Part shown: positions 8,008-16,089 of the stretch, in pieces | How positions within the stretch are numbered: the first letter of the stretch is position 1 | Layout of the letters: each line of letters starts with the position of its first letter | IMG/VR virus record: IMGVR_UViG_3300044993_000266 | Span: 1 to 43,130 of that record | Direction: 5' to 3' (one strand) | DNA: 43,130 nt | From: a virus | Position numbers and translations under genes: made by a program | Notes under the pieces: generated by a model | Seen by the model: the letters and a program-made list of their open reading frames with translations, nothing else | Database searches by the model: none | What the model was told of the DNA's origin: nothing

Positions 8008-9042
8008 TCAAGCGCCGCGCCGGCCGCGCAACAGCGCGTTCGGACGGGTGCACAAGTGCAGCTCGTTCATCTGCACTTCGCCCTCGATCCCCTTGCCATT
8101 GCGCATTTCCATCTGCCGCGCGTAGAGACGCGTCCCCATCGTGTTGACGGTCTCGGTGTAGTCAGCCGGCGCGTAGTAGGTCTGGAATAGCTGATCGACG
8201 CCCAGCGGGACAAAGCGCACCTTGTCGGTGTGGATCCCCATCAGCGCACCGTCGCCCGTGGCCTCGACGGCCCCGTAGTTCTCCCAGACGATCCCCCCGA
8301 ACATAAAGATCGGGTTCGCGCCGCGGTTCGGCCCGACGTAGCTGTCGCGCAGGATCGCGGCCTCGCTCTGGCCCTTGTAGGTATCGCGGACCTCCGGGTG
8401 CTGGAGCAAGTCGTCGAAGAAGTTGTCGCCGCAGAAGGCGTGGACCGAGGCGAACGGAACGCCCCCCAGCGCCGCGCGCATGCCGCGGATCGTCTCCGCC
8501 GCTTTGCGGCGCAAGTCGCCGTCCACGGGCGAGACCGCGGTCAGGTCCCAGGCCGCCTCAGCGGGTTCCGGCACGTCGAAGAGCGTGTACAGGTCGAGCT
8601 GCGAGCTGTCCTTGTACAGCACGCGGCCCTGGATCGCCCCGATCCGGCTGTATTCCGTGGTCAGGTCGAAGTCGGCGGTCTCGGCTTGGATGCGCTCCAT
8701 GACCTTGCCCATCACCGTCTCGGTCGTGCTCTCGGTGCCGAAGGCCCTGACGTTCTGGACCTCGTCCGCAAGGACCGACCAATCCCGCTGGAAGTGCGGG
8801 ATATTGACTGCGCGAATGTTCCGCTTCGGCATGTCACGCGTCTCGCCGGGCGCGCCGCGCGGCGACGGGGCCACCAGCTTCAGGATGTCCCCGATCCGCT
8901 CGATGCTGATCGTGGTGGTGGCGACCGATCGGGCCTGAAACAGGCCCAGATCGCCCAGCCGCGACGGACGGGGCTTGATGTCGCGCAGCGCATTCGTCAG
9001 CGAGACGAGGCTGAACGCGTCGGATTTGAAGATGTCGAGCAT
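8008..9042 (-). CDS. Major capsid protein, lambda gpE family (344 aa)
   Basis: Length equals lambda gpE (341) within a few residues. Family marks include the start MLDIFKSDAFSLVSLT, the N-arm residues before RSVATTTISIE, the PHFQRDWSVLADEVQN motif, and the C-terminal LFQTYYAPADYTETVNT...YAR segment. Many copies form the icosahedral shell around a scaffold core, with the decoration protein at trimer axes. It directly follows the gpD-like gene, as in lambda. It probably has the strongest ribosome site of the late operon; the leader region reads GAGAGGAC. Confidence 0.96.
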   Translation of the reverse strand: MLDIFKSDAFSLVSLTNALRDIKPRPSRLGDLGLFQARSVATTTISIERIGDILKLVAPSPRGAPGETRDMPKRNIRAVNIPHFQRDWSVLADEVQNVRAFGTESTTETVMGKVMERIQAETADFDLTTEYSRIGAIQGRVLYKDSSQLDLYTLFDVPEPAEAAWDLTAVSPVDGDLRRKAAETIRGMRAALGGVPFASVHAFCGDNFFDDLLQHPEVRDTYKGQSEAAILRDSYVGPNRGANPIFMFGGIVWENYGAVEATGDGALMGIHTDKVRFVPLGVDQLFQTYYAPADYTETVNTMGTRLYARQMEMRNGKGIEGEVQMNELHLCTRPNALLRGRRGA

Positions 9043-9067
9043 GGCTTGTCCTCTCGTGCGCCGCGGA

Positions 9068-9451
9068 TCAATACCGGACGATGATGCCCTGCGTGGCCAG
9101 CTGCGCGACCTTCGTCGCCCGCTTGCTCGCGTCGTTGACAGTCGAGTCGAAGGTCAGCGTGTGGCCGTTCCACTCCGCGTCCCGCCGAATGATTGCGATG
9201 TCCTGAGCCGCGGTCGTCGCGTCGCAGCCGTTGAGCGCGATCGCGACCGCAACCTCCGCGCCCTCCTGGCCCTCAGCCACGGCGTGCGGCGACGGAACGA
9301 AACTCCCGGTTGCCGTCACCCGCCCCAGGACGGTGCCGGGGACGATGACGCCGGTCCCCGAAGGAATGGTCGCCCGCTCGCGCGACCGATTGCCGTTGGC
9401 TTCGGACAGCAGACCCTCGCTGGTGTGCCGGCCTTCCGTGAAAACAGTCAT
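9068..9451 (-). CDS. Capsid decoration protein, lambda gpD family (127 aa)
   Basis: Starts MTVFTEGRHTSEGLLSE, nearly the family signature (T.EGRHAGEFILSEAN), followed by SR..ATI, SGTGV..PGTVLG and a C-terminal DAEWNGHTL / LATQGIIVRY. It forms trimeric knobs that stabilise the expanded gpE shell on DNA filling. Length is slightly above lambda gpD (110). It sits between the protease/scaffold and the capsid gene, matching lambda C-Nu3-D-E order. Confidence 0.95.
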   Translation of the reverse strand: MTVFTEGRHTSEGLLSEANGNRSRERATIPSGTGVIVPGTVLGRVTATGSFVPSPHAVAEGQEGAEVAVAIALNGCDATTAAQDIAIIRRDAEWNGHTLTFDSTVNDASKRATKVAQLATQGIIVRY

Positions 9452-9479
9452 GATGGTCTTCCTCGTTCAGGGGCCGCGC

Positions 9480-9917
9480 TCAGCGGGCCGCGTTGATCTG
9501 TGCGACGATCTTGCTCCAGGAGCGCCGCGCCGCCTCTGCGCCGTCCGTGCCGCCACCCATAGGCGCTGCGCCGATTTCAGCGCCAGCCGACCGCTGGCCG
9601 ATCGACGGCACCGCAGGAACCGCCGCCGGGCGCTCCTCCGGCAAGGCGCCGAGCAGCTTGATCGCCGTCTCGGCCTTCGGGCTGTCGTCGGCCAGCGCCA
9701 GCGCCAGCGCCGCCGCCGGACGCGCCTTGCCCTCGGCCGAGCCCATGATCGCCGCGATGCGCGCGCGCTCCGCCGCCACGCCCTCGGCATGCCCCTCCGC
9801 GCGGCCCTCCGCGCGGCCCACGGTCGTGCCCGCTGCCTCGCCCTCAAGCCGCGCGGCCCGCAGGGCCGTCTCCGTCACGTCGCCCGCGCTCGCGCCGGGC
9901 ATGTCATTGCGGTCCAT
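9480..9917 (-). CDS. Nested in-frame scaffold protein, lambda Nu3-like (145 aa)
   Basis: An internal ATG at 9917 (MDRNDMPGASAG) lies in the protease frame, preceded by AGAGGAGACTTCAGG, a strong ribosome site with good spacing. The product would be the Ala/Glu-rich helical C-terminal third of the protease gene, with a repetitive GRAEGRAEGHAEGVAAER segment. In lambda, Nu3 is made in the same way from inside gene C and shapes the prohead before being degraded. The internal start is directly visible; the function is inferred from lambda. Confidence 0.72.
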   Translation of the reverse strand: MDRNDMPGASAGDVTETALRAARLEGEAAGTTVGRAEGRAEGHAEGVAAERARIAAIMGSAEGKARPAAALALALADDSPKAETAIKLLGALPEERPAAVPAVPSIGQRSAGAEIGAAPMGGGTDGAEAARRSWSKIVAQINAAR

Positions 9918-10841
9918 CCTGAAGTCTCCTCTGGATTGTCGCCCCGCAGCCCGAGCGGGGCGGGATAGGGTCGCCAGCACGTCGTCGAGCGAGCCCAGCC
10001 GGTCGGCCAGGCCGATCCGGATCGCCTCCTCGCCGATGTACGTATCGGCCTCGGTGGCGCGCGCCTGCTCGGCCGTCAGCCGGCTCCTGCGGCGCGCGTC
10101 CATGTAGCCCCGCCCGGCTTCGACCGTCGCGAGAAACTGCTCATAGAAGGCCATCACGTCCTTCTGCATGTCCGCGCGGACATGGTCCGGCAGCGGGCCG
10201 AAGGGATGGCCGTCGACCTTCTTTGCGCCCGCGTGGATCAGCGTGGGCTTCAGGCCCAGCGCCTCCATCTCCCGGCTGCGGTCCATGTGCAGCATGACGA
10301 CGCCGATCGAGCCCACCACGCTGGTCGGGCTGACGACGATCTCGTCCGCCGCGCTCGCGATCCCGTAGCCCGCCGACGCCGCCACGTCGTTGACCACCGC
10401 CACGACATGCTTCCGGTCGCGCAGCCCGCGAATCCTGGCGGCAAGCCCGGCCATGCCGGTGGCCTCGCCCCCGTAGCTGTCGATGTCCAGCACCACGCTT
10501 CGAATGGTTGCGTCGTCCGCGATCTCGTCGATCTGCGCCGCGATCCCTTCGTACGACGTCAGGCCCGAGGCTGCGCCAATCCAGGCGCCGCGGTTGACCA
10601 GCGAGCCGACCACCGAGACGATCGCCGTGTCGCCGGCGATCCGGGTGTATTGCGTGCGCTGACCGTCCGGCCGGGTCTGCCCGCCCTTGAAGCGCGAGGC
10701 GTCCGGCGCCACCGCCGCATCCGTGCCGTCGAGCGTGATCCGGCCTTCAAGGACTGACAGGATCGTCAACGCCTTGGCCGGATGGATCAGCAGCGGCCGA
10801 TTCAGCAGCCGATCCGCCAGAAGCGGAAGATGTCGGCTCAC
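9480..10841 (-). CDS. Prohead protease, peptidase family S49 (453 aa), with scaffold at C-terminus
   Basis: The GTG at 10841 overlaps the gpW-like stop by GTGA and gives VSRHLPLLADRLLNRPLL, the usual family start. The S49 domain spans about residues 70-290. The nucleophile is probably Ser156 in AASAGY, and the general-base Lys is probably at 207-208 (GAKKVDG). VVLDIDSYGGEATGM is the family motif around residue 117. From about residue 309 the sequence becomes Ala/Glu-rich and helical, like the lambda Nu3 scaffold. It cleaves the scaffold and portal-associated proteins in the prohead. Its place (portal, then this, then gpD, gpE) is as lambda gene C. Confidence 0.94.
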   Translation of the reverse strand: MSRHLPLLADRLLNRPLLIHPAKALTILSVLEGRITLDGTDAAVAPDASRFKGGQTRPDGQRTQYTRIAGDTAIVSVVGSLVNRGAWIGAASGLTSYEGIAAQIDEIADDATIRSVVLDIDSYGGEATGMAGLAARIRGLRDRKHVVAVVNDVAASAGYGIASAADEIVVSPTSVVGSIGVVMLHMDRSREMEALGLKPTLIHAGAKKVDGHPFGPLPDHVRADMQKDVMAFYEQFLATVEAGRGYMDARRRSRLTAEQARATEADTYIGEEAIRIGLADRLGSLDDVLATLSRPARAAGRQSRGDFRMDRNDMPGASAGDVTETALRAARLEGEAAGTTVGRAEGRAEGHAEGVAAERARIAAIMGSAEGKARPAAALALALADDSPKAETAIKLLGALPEERPAAVPAVPSIGQRSAGAEIGAAPMGGGTDGAEAARRSWSKIVAQINAAR

Positions 10842-11080
10842 GGTCGGCCCCCGATGACCATCCGCCGGGGGCGGCCGGCGCACAGCGCCTCGGCCTCGGC
10901 GATCAAGGCGTTGATCTCGCGCAGATTGGCAGCGCCGTAGCGCACCCGGCGCGCGGTGCCGTTGCCGGCGGTGAACTGGACCTCCTCCGCCTGCCCGCCG
11001 GTCACGATCCGGTCGCGCGCTGCCCGCAGCGCCGTCGCACGACCGCAAGGGTCGTCACTCAGCGTCGGAATCGTCGTCAT
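10838..11080 (-). CDS. Head-tail joining protein, lambda gpW family (80 aa)
   Basis: I take the ATG at 11080 (MTTIPTLSDDPCGRATALRAARDRIVTGG), because upstream starts lie inside the portal frame. The gpW features are an N-terminal helix (ALRAARDRIVTGGQAEEVQF), a short hairpin (RRVRYGAANLREINALIAE) and a C-terminal tail that inserts in the portal. Lambda gpW is 68 residues. It binds the portal after packaging and recruits gpFII. It overlaps the portal end by 26 bp and the protease start by 4 bp. In lambda, gpW lies before the portal; here it follows it. Confidence 0.85.
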   Translation of the reverse strand: MTTIPTLSDDPCGRATALRAARDRIVTGGQAEEVQFTAGNGTARRVRYGAANLREINALIAEAEALCAGRPRRMVIGGRP

Positions 11081-12695
11081 CCTCGCCTCCGTCCGGGCGA
11101 CCCTGATTGGCCTGGATCGTCGCGACCCGGGCATTTTCCGGCAGGCCGTAGCGCTGCCGCAGCGCCGCCTCGCGGGCGCGCTGTGCATAGACGTCCTCAA
11201 TATCGACGCCCAGATCGTCCGCGATCATCTGATCGGACACGACGCCCATCGCCTGGAAAAGCTCGGCCGCCTTCGCCGCCTTCAGATCGTCGGCCACCGG
11301 CTTCGGCGCACCCGCCCAGGACGCGCGACACGCCGCCGCCCGGTTGGCCAAGAAGCCCGCGATCCCGCCCGGAAAAGGGATCAAGCCGCGCTCGATCTGC
11401 TCTTCCAGCCAAGCCTCGTAGATCGGCTGCAGGAAGGGCCCCAGCACGAACTTCCTGCGCGCCTTCGTGATCGCGTAGATCTCGTTGACTGCCATCCGCA
11501 CCGACGAATAGGTCGCCCCCTCATAGTCCCCGGTCGCACTCTCGTAGGTCAACCCCAGACAGCGCGCCATCTCGCGCAGCAGATGCAGCGCGAACTCCCG
11601 GTAAGCCGTCGAAGGCTGCGACGGGCTGTGGAACTCCAGCTTCTCGCCGGGAAACAGGTGCGTGATCCGACCGGCGATGCCGACGTCGATCGGGTGCGCC
11701 TCGGCCCAGCCCGTTTGCGCCTCGAACCAGGCGTCGAAGGGCGACATGCCGGCGGCCAGCGCCCGGGCGTGTTCCTGCGGCCCCAAAAGCGTTCGCAGCG
11801 TCTCTTCGGTCGGCCCTTCCGCCTGGATCGACGCCGCGAACACCGTCTGGATGATCGACGCCAGAAGGGTCGCATCGGACAGCTGATCGAACTGCTTGGC
11901 CACCCGCAGCACCGGCACCAGGATCGTGATGCCCCGGCGCTGCCCGGGCGTCCCAGTGAAGACGTGGATCACGCGCGGGCGCCCCATTGCGTCCCGCGCC
12001 GGCACCTCGTACTCGATGTCGCCGCCGGCATGATCGTCCGCGCGGCGCGCCAGAAAGGCCACCGGCATCCCGTCCGCGTCCAGCCGCACCCCGCCGTAGA
12101 TGCGGCGGTGCTTGTCCGTGCGGTTGACCAGCCGCGTCGCCGGCAGCAGCCGGACCTTCGTGCCGGTGATGCTCTGCGCCCGCTCTCGCCAGACGATCTC
12201 GGCCAGGATTTCGCCGGTCGCGATCCAGTGCCGGAACGCTGCGTCCTGCATCTGCGCCAGGCTGCGCGTCCCCTCAATGTCGCATTCCAGTGCGTTCTCG
12301 GCCCAGAGCTCCCACCGCGCTTCCACCAGCTTCCGCCAGTCTTGCGCCTGCGCTTCGCTCATCCCGATCAGATCGTTCTCGGGCATCGACCGCAGCCGCA
12401 GCCCGAGCCCGACCGTGTTGGCCGTCGCCTGGTCGATCATACCCGCGATCCAGCCCGAGTTGTGGGCCAGATCGAGCGTCCGGGCGGTCGCCTTGTCCCA
12501 CGCGATCGCAACCTCGTCCTGCGCCGAGCGCAGGCTGGGTGTCCAGCGCGCAAAGACCGTCCCCCGACCGTCCCGCATGTAACCCGCGCGCGGCACGGGC
12601 GCGACGATCCCGCCAGACCCTGTGCCGGTCGGGGCCGGAACCCCCGCAGAAGCAGCGCCGCCGAGCAAACGCTTGATTGTCGCCAGTGCGCTCAT
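11055..12695 (-). CDS. Portal protein, lambda gpB family (546 aa)
   Basis: Starts MSALATIKRLLGG. Family segments are ARTLDLAHNSGWIAGMIDQATANTV (about residues 70-95), the clip/stem region around residues 240-320, and LGLTYESATGDYEGATYSSVRMA, the hallmark of phage lambda portals (residues 385-410). An acidic tail ends EDDDDSDAE. Lambda gpB is 533 residues. It forms the dodecameric vertex used for packaging and ejection. It lies directly after TerL, with 6 bp between. Confidence 0.96.
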   Translation of the reverse strand: MSALATIKRLLGGAASAGVPAPTGTGSGGIVAPVPRAGYMRDGRGTVFARWTPSLRSAQDEVAIAWDKATARTLDLAHNSGWIAGMIDQATANTVGLGLRLRSMPENDLIGMSEAQAQDWRKLVEARWELWAENALECDIEGTRSLAQMQDAAFRHWIATGEILAEIVWRERAQSITGTKVRLLPATRLVNRTDKHRRIYGGVRLDADGMPVAFLARRADDHAGGDIEYEVPARDAMGRPRVIHVFTGTPGQRRGITILVPVLRVAKQFDQLSDATLLASIIQTVFAASIQAEGPTEETLRTLLGPQEHARALAAGMSPFDAWFEAQTGWAEAHPIDVGIAGRITHLFPGEKLEFHSPSQPSTAYREFALHLLREMARCLGLTYESATGDYEGATYSSVRMAVNEIYAITKARRKFVLGPFLQPIYEAWLEEQIERGLIPFPGGIAGFLANRAAACRASWAGAPKPVADDLKAAKAAELFQAMGVVSDQMIADDLGVDIEDVYAQRAREAALRQRYGLPENARVATIQANQGRPDGGEDDDDSDAE

Positions 12696-12701
12696 GCGCC
12701 A

Positions 12702-14711
12702 TTACCTCCGGCCGCGCGCCCCCATCTGCCGAAAGCGATCGCGGATTGACATCTGCGGCGGCGGGGACGACGGCGCCGCAGCATCCGACGGATCGCTCCG
12801 CATCGCCGAACCGACCGACGCCCGCTCGATCCCCTCAGGGATGGCCTGGACGTTCAGCGAATAGGCCGCCGCCGCCGCCAGGCTCTCGGCATCGAGAAAA
12901 TGGTTGTCCCGCTGCCGCTTGACCCACTCGGGCTTCAGCCTGTCGTTTAGCACCCGGGTCTCCGACACCAGCTGCCGCGCATAGTCCTCGTCGATCTCGT
13001 TGTGGACGAAAAACGCCCCCGGCTGGTCCAGCCGCGCCTTCAGGCGCGAGTGCACCATCGACTTGAAGAAGTCGGAATTGATGTGCACCAAGTTGATCGA
13101 CCAGGGCAGCCGCGACCCGTCCGGCCGCACCTCGATCTTCGACACGGTGTAGGGCCGGCCGCCCAGCGTGTCCCGGCCCTTCGTCGGAAAGGCCAGATAG
13201 GCATGCCGGTGCGCCCATTCGTAGACCCGGTGCTCGTCGCCCGCGTCGGTCTTCCCCGGCCGGTAGCCGCTGTCGATGAAGACGCGCTCGATCAGCATCT
13301 CGGACATCGGATTGGTCATCAGCACCGTCAGGTCGTCCCAGACCTGCGGCGCGCTCGTGTCGCCGTAGAGATACCCATGGTCGAGCAGCCAAGACGTCCC
13401 GCGCGCGCCGAAGCCGCGGATGACATAGACCAGCGACCGGCCCTGCACATCGACGCCGGCTACGACCCGCAGAACCCCCGCCGGGGCCTTCGTCGGACGA
13501 CGCGGATAGCCGACCCGGTTGTTCAGCACCTCCTGCCATTGCGGCAGATCGCCGCCAGCGCCTGCAGTGTAGAGCTCGCCGAAAGCGGCGTTCATCACCG
13601 TCTGGACCTTGTCCTCCTCGCCCGAAAGATAGGCCGACAGATACCGCTCGGCCCGCTCGCCGAATGAGACGAAGGGCGAACACAGGCCGCTCGTCCAGCT
13701 CGACCATGTGCTGTTTTCGGGCACGTTCCGGTCGGCCCGCGCGTCCTCGATGGTCTGCCCCGGCGCGATCATCACCCCGCGCGCGATCATCTCGGGCTTG
13801 TGGTCGTCCCGGATGACCCCGCCGCAGCTCGGGCAGGCCAGATAGGCGTCCCGCCGGGCCTGCGCCGGCGTCGCGCCCTTGGGCCATTTCAGATGCCGAA
13901 ACCGCGGCACGAAGAACTCGTCGCAATGCGGGCACGGCCATGCGAAATGGTGCCGCGTCCCCTGCTGGAACAAGCGCCAGATCGGCGAGGCGATCTGCGC
14001 CGGATCGCCGACCTTCCAGAACTCCAGCCCGCTCACCGGGTCGAGCTCGGTCTCCGCGACCCCCTGCGAACAGGTCGAAACGACCGCCGTCACAAAGTCG
14101 GCATAGGTCTCGCCGCGCGCCTCCACCAGCCCCAGCGGGTCCCCCTGCCCCTTGATGTTCGCCACCATCTCGTCGTATTCGTCCACGATGCCCAGGGCGA
14201 AAGGATCGGACTTCAGCGCGATCGAACTCGCCGCCGAGGCCAGCCGGACGCGGACCCCGGCCACCAGCTTCAACGACTTCTTCATCCGCCGGCCGCGCAC
14301 GACCTTGTCAGCAAGGGTCGGGGCCTCGTTCAGCAGCGCCATCAGGCGCGGCTCGAACTGGTCGGTCACAAACTCCTTGCTCGGCCCGACATAAAGGATC
14401 GGCGCCGGGCGCTGGTCCAAGCGCGCGCCGATCACGTCGAGCACGGTGTCGGTCTTGCCGGACTGCGCAGCCGTCACCGCCACCACGCGGCGGTATCGAC
14501 CATCATGCACCGCCCTGGCGAAGGGGATCATGTAGCCGGTCAATTCGGGGTCGCGCGGACCCGGCCTGCCGGCAGACGCCGGATAACGGCGGTGCGCCGC
14601 AGCCCATACGTCAGGGGTCGTCAGCGGCGTCGGCGTAAGGAAGCTCGCCGCCCTGCACAACAAAGTCCGCCATTGATCGGAGGCTTTCCGCAATTCGGCG
14701 CTGCGCTTCAT
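12702..14711 (-). CDS. terL: Terminase large subunit, GpA type (669 aa)
   Basis: The ATPase domain has Walker A TAAQSGKT (residues 80-87) and Walker B LGIVDEYDE (D177, E178). Two zinc-type pairs (C260-PH-C263 and C293-PS-C296) lie between the ATPase and the nuclease, as in lambda gpA. The RNase-H-like nuclease begins around VVAGVDVQG (D421) and runs to the ESLAAAAAY region near 620. Lambda gpA is 641 residues. It packages DNA through the portal and cuts at cos. The ATG at 14711 lies 101 bp inside TerS, but the conserved N-terminal region (SFLTPTPLTTPDVWAAAHRR) needs this start. Confidence 0.96.
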   Translation of the reverse strand: MKRSAELRKASDQWRTLLCRAASFLTPTPLTTPDVWAAAHRRYPASAGRPGPRDPELTGYMIPFARAVHDGRYRRVVAVTAAQSGKTDTVLDVIGARLDQRPAPILYVGPSKEFVTDQFEPRLMALLNEAPTLADKVVRGRRMKKSLKLVAGVRVRLASAASSIALKSDPFALGIVDEYDEMVANIKGQGDPLGLVEARGETYADFVTAVVSTCSQGVAETELDPVSGLEFWKVGDPAQIASPIWRLFQQGTRHHFAWPCPHCDEFFVPRFRHLKWPKGATPAQARRDAYLACPSCGGVIRDDHKPEMIARGVMIAPGQTIEDARADRNVPENSTWSSWTSGLCSPFVSFGERAERYLSAYLSGEEDKVQTVMNAAFGELYTAGAGGDLPQWQEVLNNRVGYPRRPTKAPAGVLRVVAGVDVQGRSLVYVIRGFGARGTSWLLDHGYLYGDTSAPQVWDDLTVLMTNPMSEMLIERVFIDSGYRPGKTDAGDEHRVYEWAHRHAYLAFPTKGRDTLGGRPYTVSKIEVRPDGSRLPWSINLVHINSDFFKSMVHSRLKARLDQPGAFFVHNEIDEDYARQLVSETRVLNDRLKPEWVKRQRDNHFLDAESLAAAAAYSLNVQAIPEGIERASVGSAMRSDPSDAAAPSSPPPQMSIRDRFRQMGARGRR

Positions 14712-15132
14712 ACACCTCAGCCTCGATCTGCCGGCGCACCACCATGTCGCGCGTCACCCGGGCGGCCAGGCCGTTCATCTCTTCGCGGACCCGGCTGACG
14801 ACGACGTCCATCGCCGCCGTCGCATCCTCGACCGGGATCAGCTCGCGCAAGCGAACCTGATTGCGCAGCTCGATCTCCTTCGCCCGCGCCTCGCGCACCC
14901 GGCTGTCGGCCTGGGTCTTCGTATCCTTGCGCGTGTCGTCCTTAAGGAACCGGATGTAACCTTGGACCGCCCCGGCCAGCGTCGTCCGGCCCCGGACCGG
15001 AATCTCGATGTAGCCCATCTTCGACAGCTGCCGGATGCGCTCCGGCCCGATCATCAGCAGCCGACCGGCGTCCTCAAGGCTGATGGGCTCCCCCCAAGCA
15101 TCCGCCCCTCGTACTGGCATCGACGTCTCCAT
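14611..15132 (-). CDS. terS: Terminase small subunit, Nu1-like (173 aa)
   Basis: The N-terminal winged helix-turn-helix is visible as ISLEDAGRLLMIGPERIRQL...GYIEIPVRGRT, the DNA-binding part that recognises cos in the Nu1 family. A short linker and a long charged helix (residues 75-140) follow, for oligomerisation and contact with TerL. Alternative starts exist at 15132 and at Met 5 (15120). Nu1 is 181 residues. The 170 bp upstream hold a possible cos region. Confidence 0.88.
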   Translation of the reverse strand: METSMPVRGADAWGEPISLEDAGRLLMIGPERIRQLSKMGYIEIPVRGRTTLAGAVQGYIRFLKDDTRKDTKTQADSRVREARAKEIELRNQVRLRELIPVEDATAAMDVVVSRVREEMNGLAARVTRDMVVRRQIEAEVYEAQRRIAESLRSMADFVVQGGELPYADAADDP

Positions 15133-15303
15133 TTCCGCATGCCCCGGCGGCGGCCAAGATCAACCGGAAAAGCTGTCCGGTCAAAAACGCAGGCCTATCG
15201 GGCGGCCGAGGCACCGCATGTCGGCGCCCCCAGAGCGGCCCCTGAACCCCCGGGGGGGGTCTGCCGACGCATCTCGCCGCTCCTCCGGGTCCCCAGCGCG
15301 GGC
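15133..15303. other. Candidate cos region upstream of terS
   Basis: No convincing gene lies in these 171 bp. Lambda-type terminases cut at cos just before the small-subunit gene, and this is the only non-coding gap there. It contains a run of five C followed by eight G (15247-15259), a small inverted repeat (CCGGA...TCCGG type near 15165-15180), and a very short potential ORF starting near 15269 with GGAGGAG before it. The cut site cannot be fixed from sequence alone. The packaged ends are probably here, not at the window edges. Confidence 0.35.
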
Positions 15304-15870
15304 TCAGCCGGCCAACAGGCGGCCGAGCTCGTGCTGGATGCGCTGCGGCAGGTGCGAGGCCACGACTTCCTCGAAAGCGCGCTGCGACGCGGCGCGGGTC
15401 AGCGCCTCGGGGACGGCGGGGCCGTACTGGCGCTCGATCGGCAGGCGGGCGCTGCTCATCCGGGTGTACACATGCCCGCCCAGACGGGGGGCGATCACCC
15501 CGGGCGAAGGGCCCATGAACGCGCCGGGAAAACGCTGCCAGGCCCCGAAGACCTTGGCGCGCACGCCGTAGGACAGCTGCGTCGGGCGGAAGTGCTTCAG
15601 GCTGATCGGCCGGCCGGTGGCGGTCACCCCGGCAGAGAGATCGCCCTCGCCGCGGTGCGCGGCCAAGACGGTGCGAACGGCCCGCGCAGCCATGGCGCGG
15701 GGAATGGAGGTATCGGCGACGATGGCGCGGACCACGCGGGTCTTTGCCATTCGGGCGACGCGATTCAGCGCGCGGGCGAGCGCGGGTCTGGCCGCGCCCT
15801 GCCCAATGGCGGCAATCTGGTTATGGTAGCGGCGCAGGATGTCGTCGCCAAAGTCGATCTGGATGGACAC
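15304..15870 (-). CDS. Minor tail protein Z-like protein (188 aa)
   Basis: Length and pattern fit the prophage minor tail protein Z family: long N-terminal helices with ALARALNRVARMAKTRVVRAIV, then SIPRAMAARAVRTV, a beta segment (ISLKHFRPTQLSYGVRAKVFG) and a C-terminal helix. In lambda, gpZ (192 aa) is needed for a proper tail end that positions DNA. Here the gene is placed before the terminase genes and not between head and tail genes, and it belongs to a siphovirus-type family in a contractile-tail phage. It may serve as a neck protein. Ribosome site GAGGAAAG precedes the ATG. Confidence 0.7.
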   Translation of the reverse strand: MSIQIDFGDDILRRYHNQIAAIGQGAARPALARALNRVARMAKTRVVRAIVADTSIPRAMAARAVRTVLAAHRGEGDLSAGVTATGRPISLKHFRPTQLSYGVRAKVFGAWQRFPGAFMGPSPGVIAPRLGGHVYTRMSSARLPIERQYGPAVPEALTRAASQRAFEEVVASHLPQRIQHELGRLLAG

Positions 15871-15932
15871 GGGCGGCTTTCCTCTGCACGCAAAGACCCG
15901 GCGCTGTTTCCAGCCCGGTCCGCCGCCAATAC

Positions 15933-16046
15933 TCAGGAAAACGCTGCCAGCGGGTTTCTGGCGCGGTCATAGCTGCCGCCGTTGCGACCCTTGCGGCGCG
16001 GGTCGTCATATGGCGACGTCGCGGCCGGGCTGGGTGAGGGCCCGAT
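15933..16046 (-). pseudogene. Start-less reading-frame remnant between NusG and gpZ genes
   Basis: A frame opens after a stop at 16047-16049 and runs to the TGA at 15933 with very good third-position GC. It encodes a clean C-terminal-looking peptide (SPYDDPRRKGRNGGSYDRAR followed by NPLAAFS). There is no ATG, GTG or TTG. It looks like the 3' end of a once longer gene whose 5' part is lost, now lying under the NusG gene end. It could also be a leader peptide using a rare start. Confidence 0.4.
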
Positions 16047-16054
16047 CTACCGGC

Positions 16055-16082
16055 AGACTACCACATTTTGCGCAGATCGCAA
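16055..16082 (-). promoter_or_regulatory. Candidate leftward promoter before gpZ and the packaging genes
   Basis: On the minus strand, TTGCGA (16077-16082) and TAGTCT (16055-16060) are separated by 16 bp, with TGG just before the -10, giving an extended -10 character. It lies in the only sizeable gap before the late head genes. Plausible but unproven; the hexamers match consensus at 4 of 6 each. Confidence 0.35.
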
Positions 16083-16089
16083 CAGGTTG

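Noticed and set aside
10956-12749. 597-codon plus-strand frame
   Set aside because: Antisense of the portal gene.
15821-16009. 62-residue minus-strand ORF before gpZ
   Set aside because: Overlaps the gpZ start and lacks codon bias; the coding signal here belongs to another frame (the remnant at 15933-16046).
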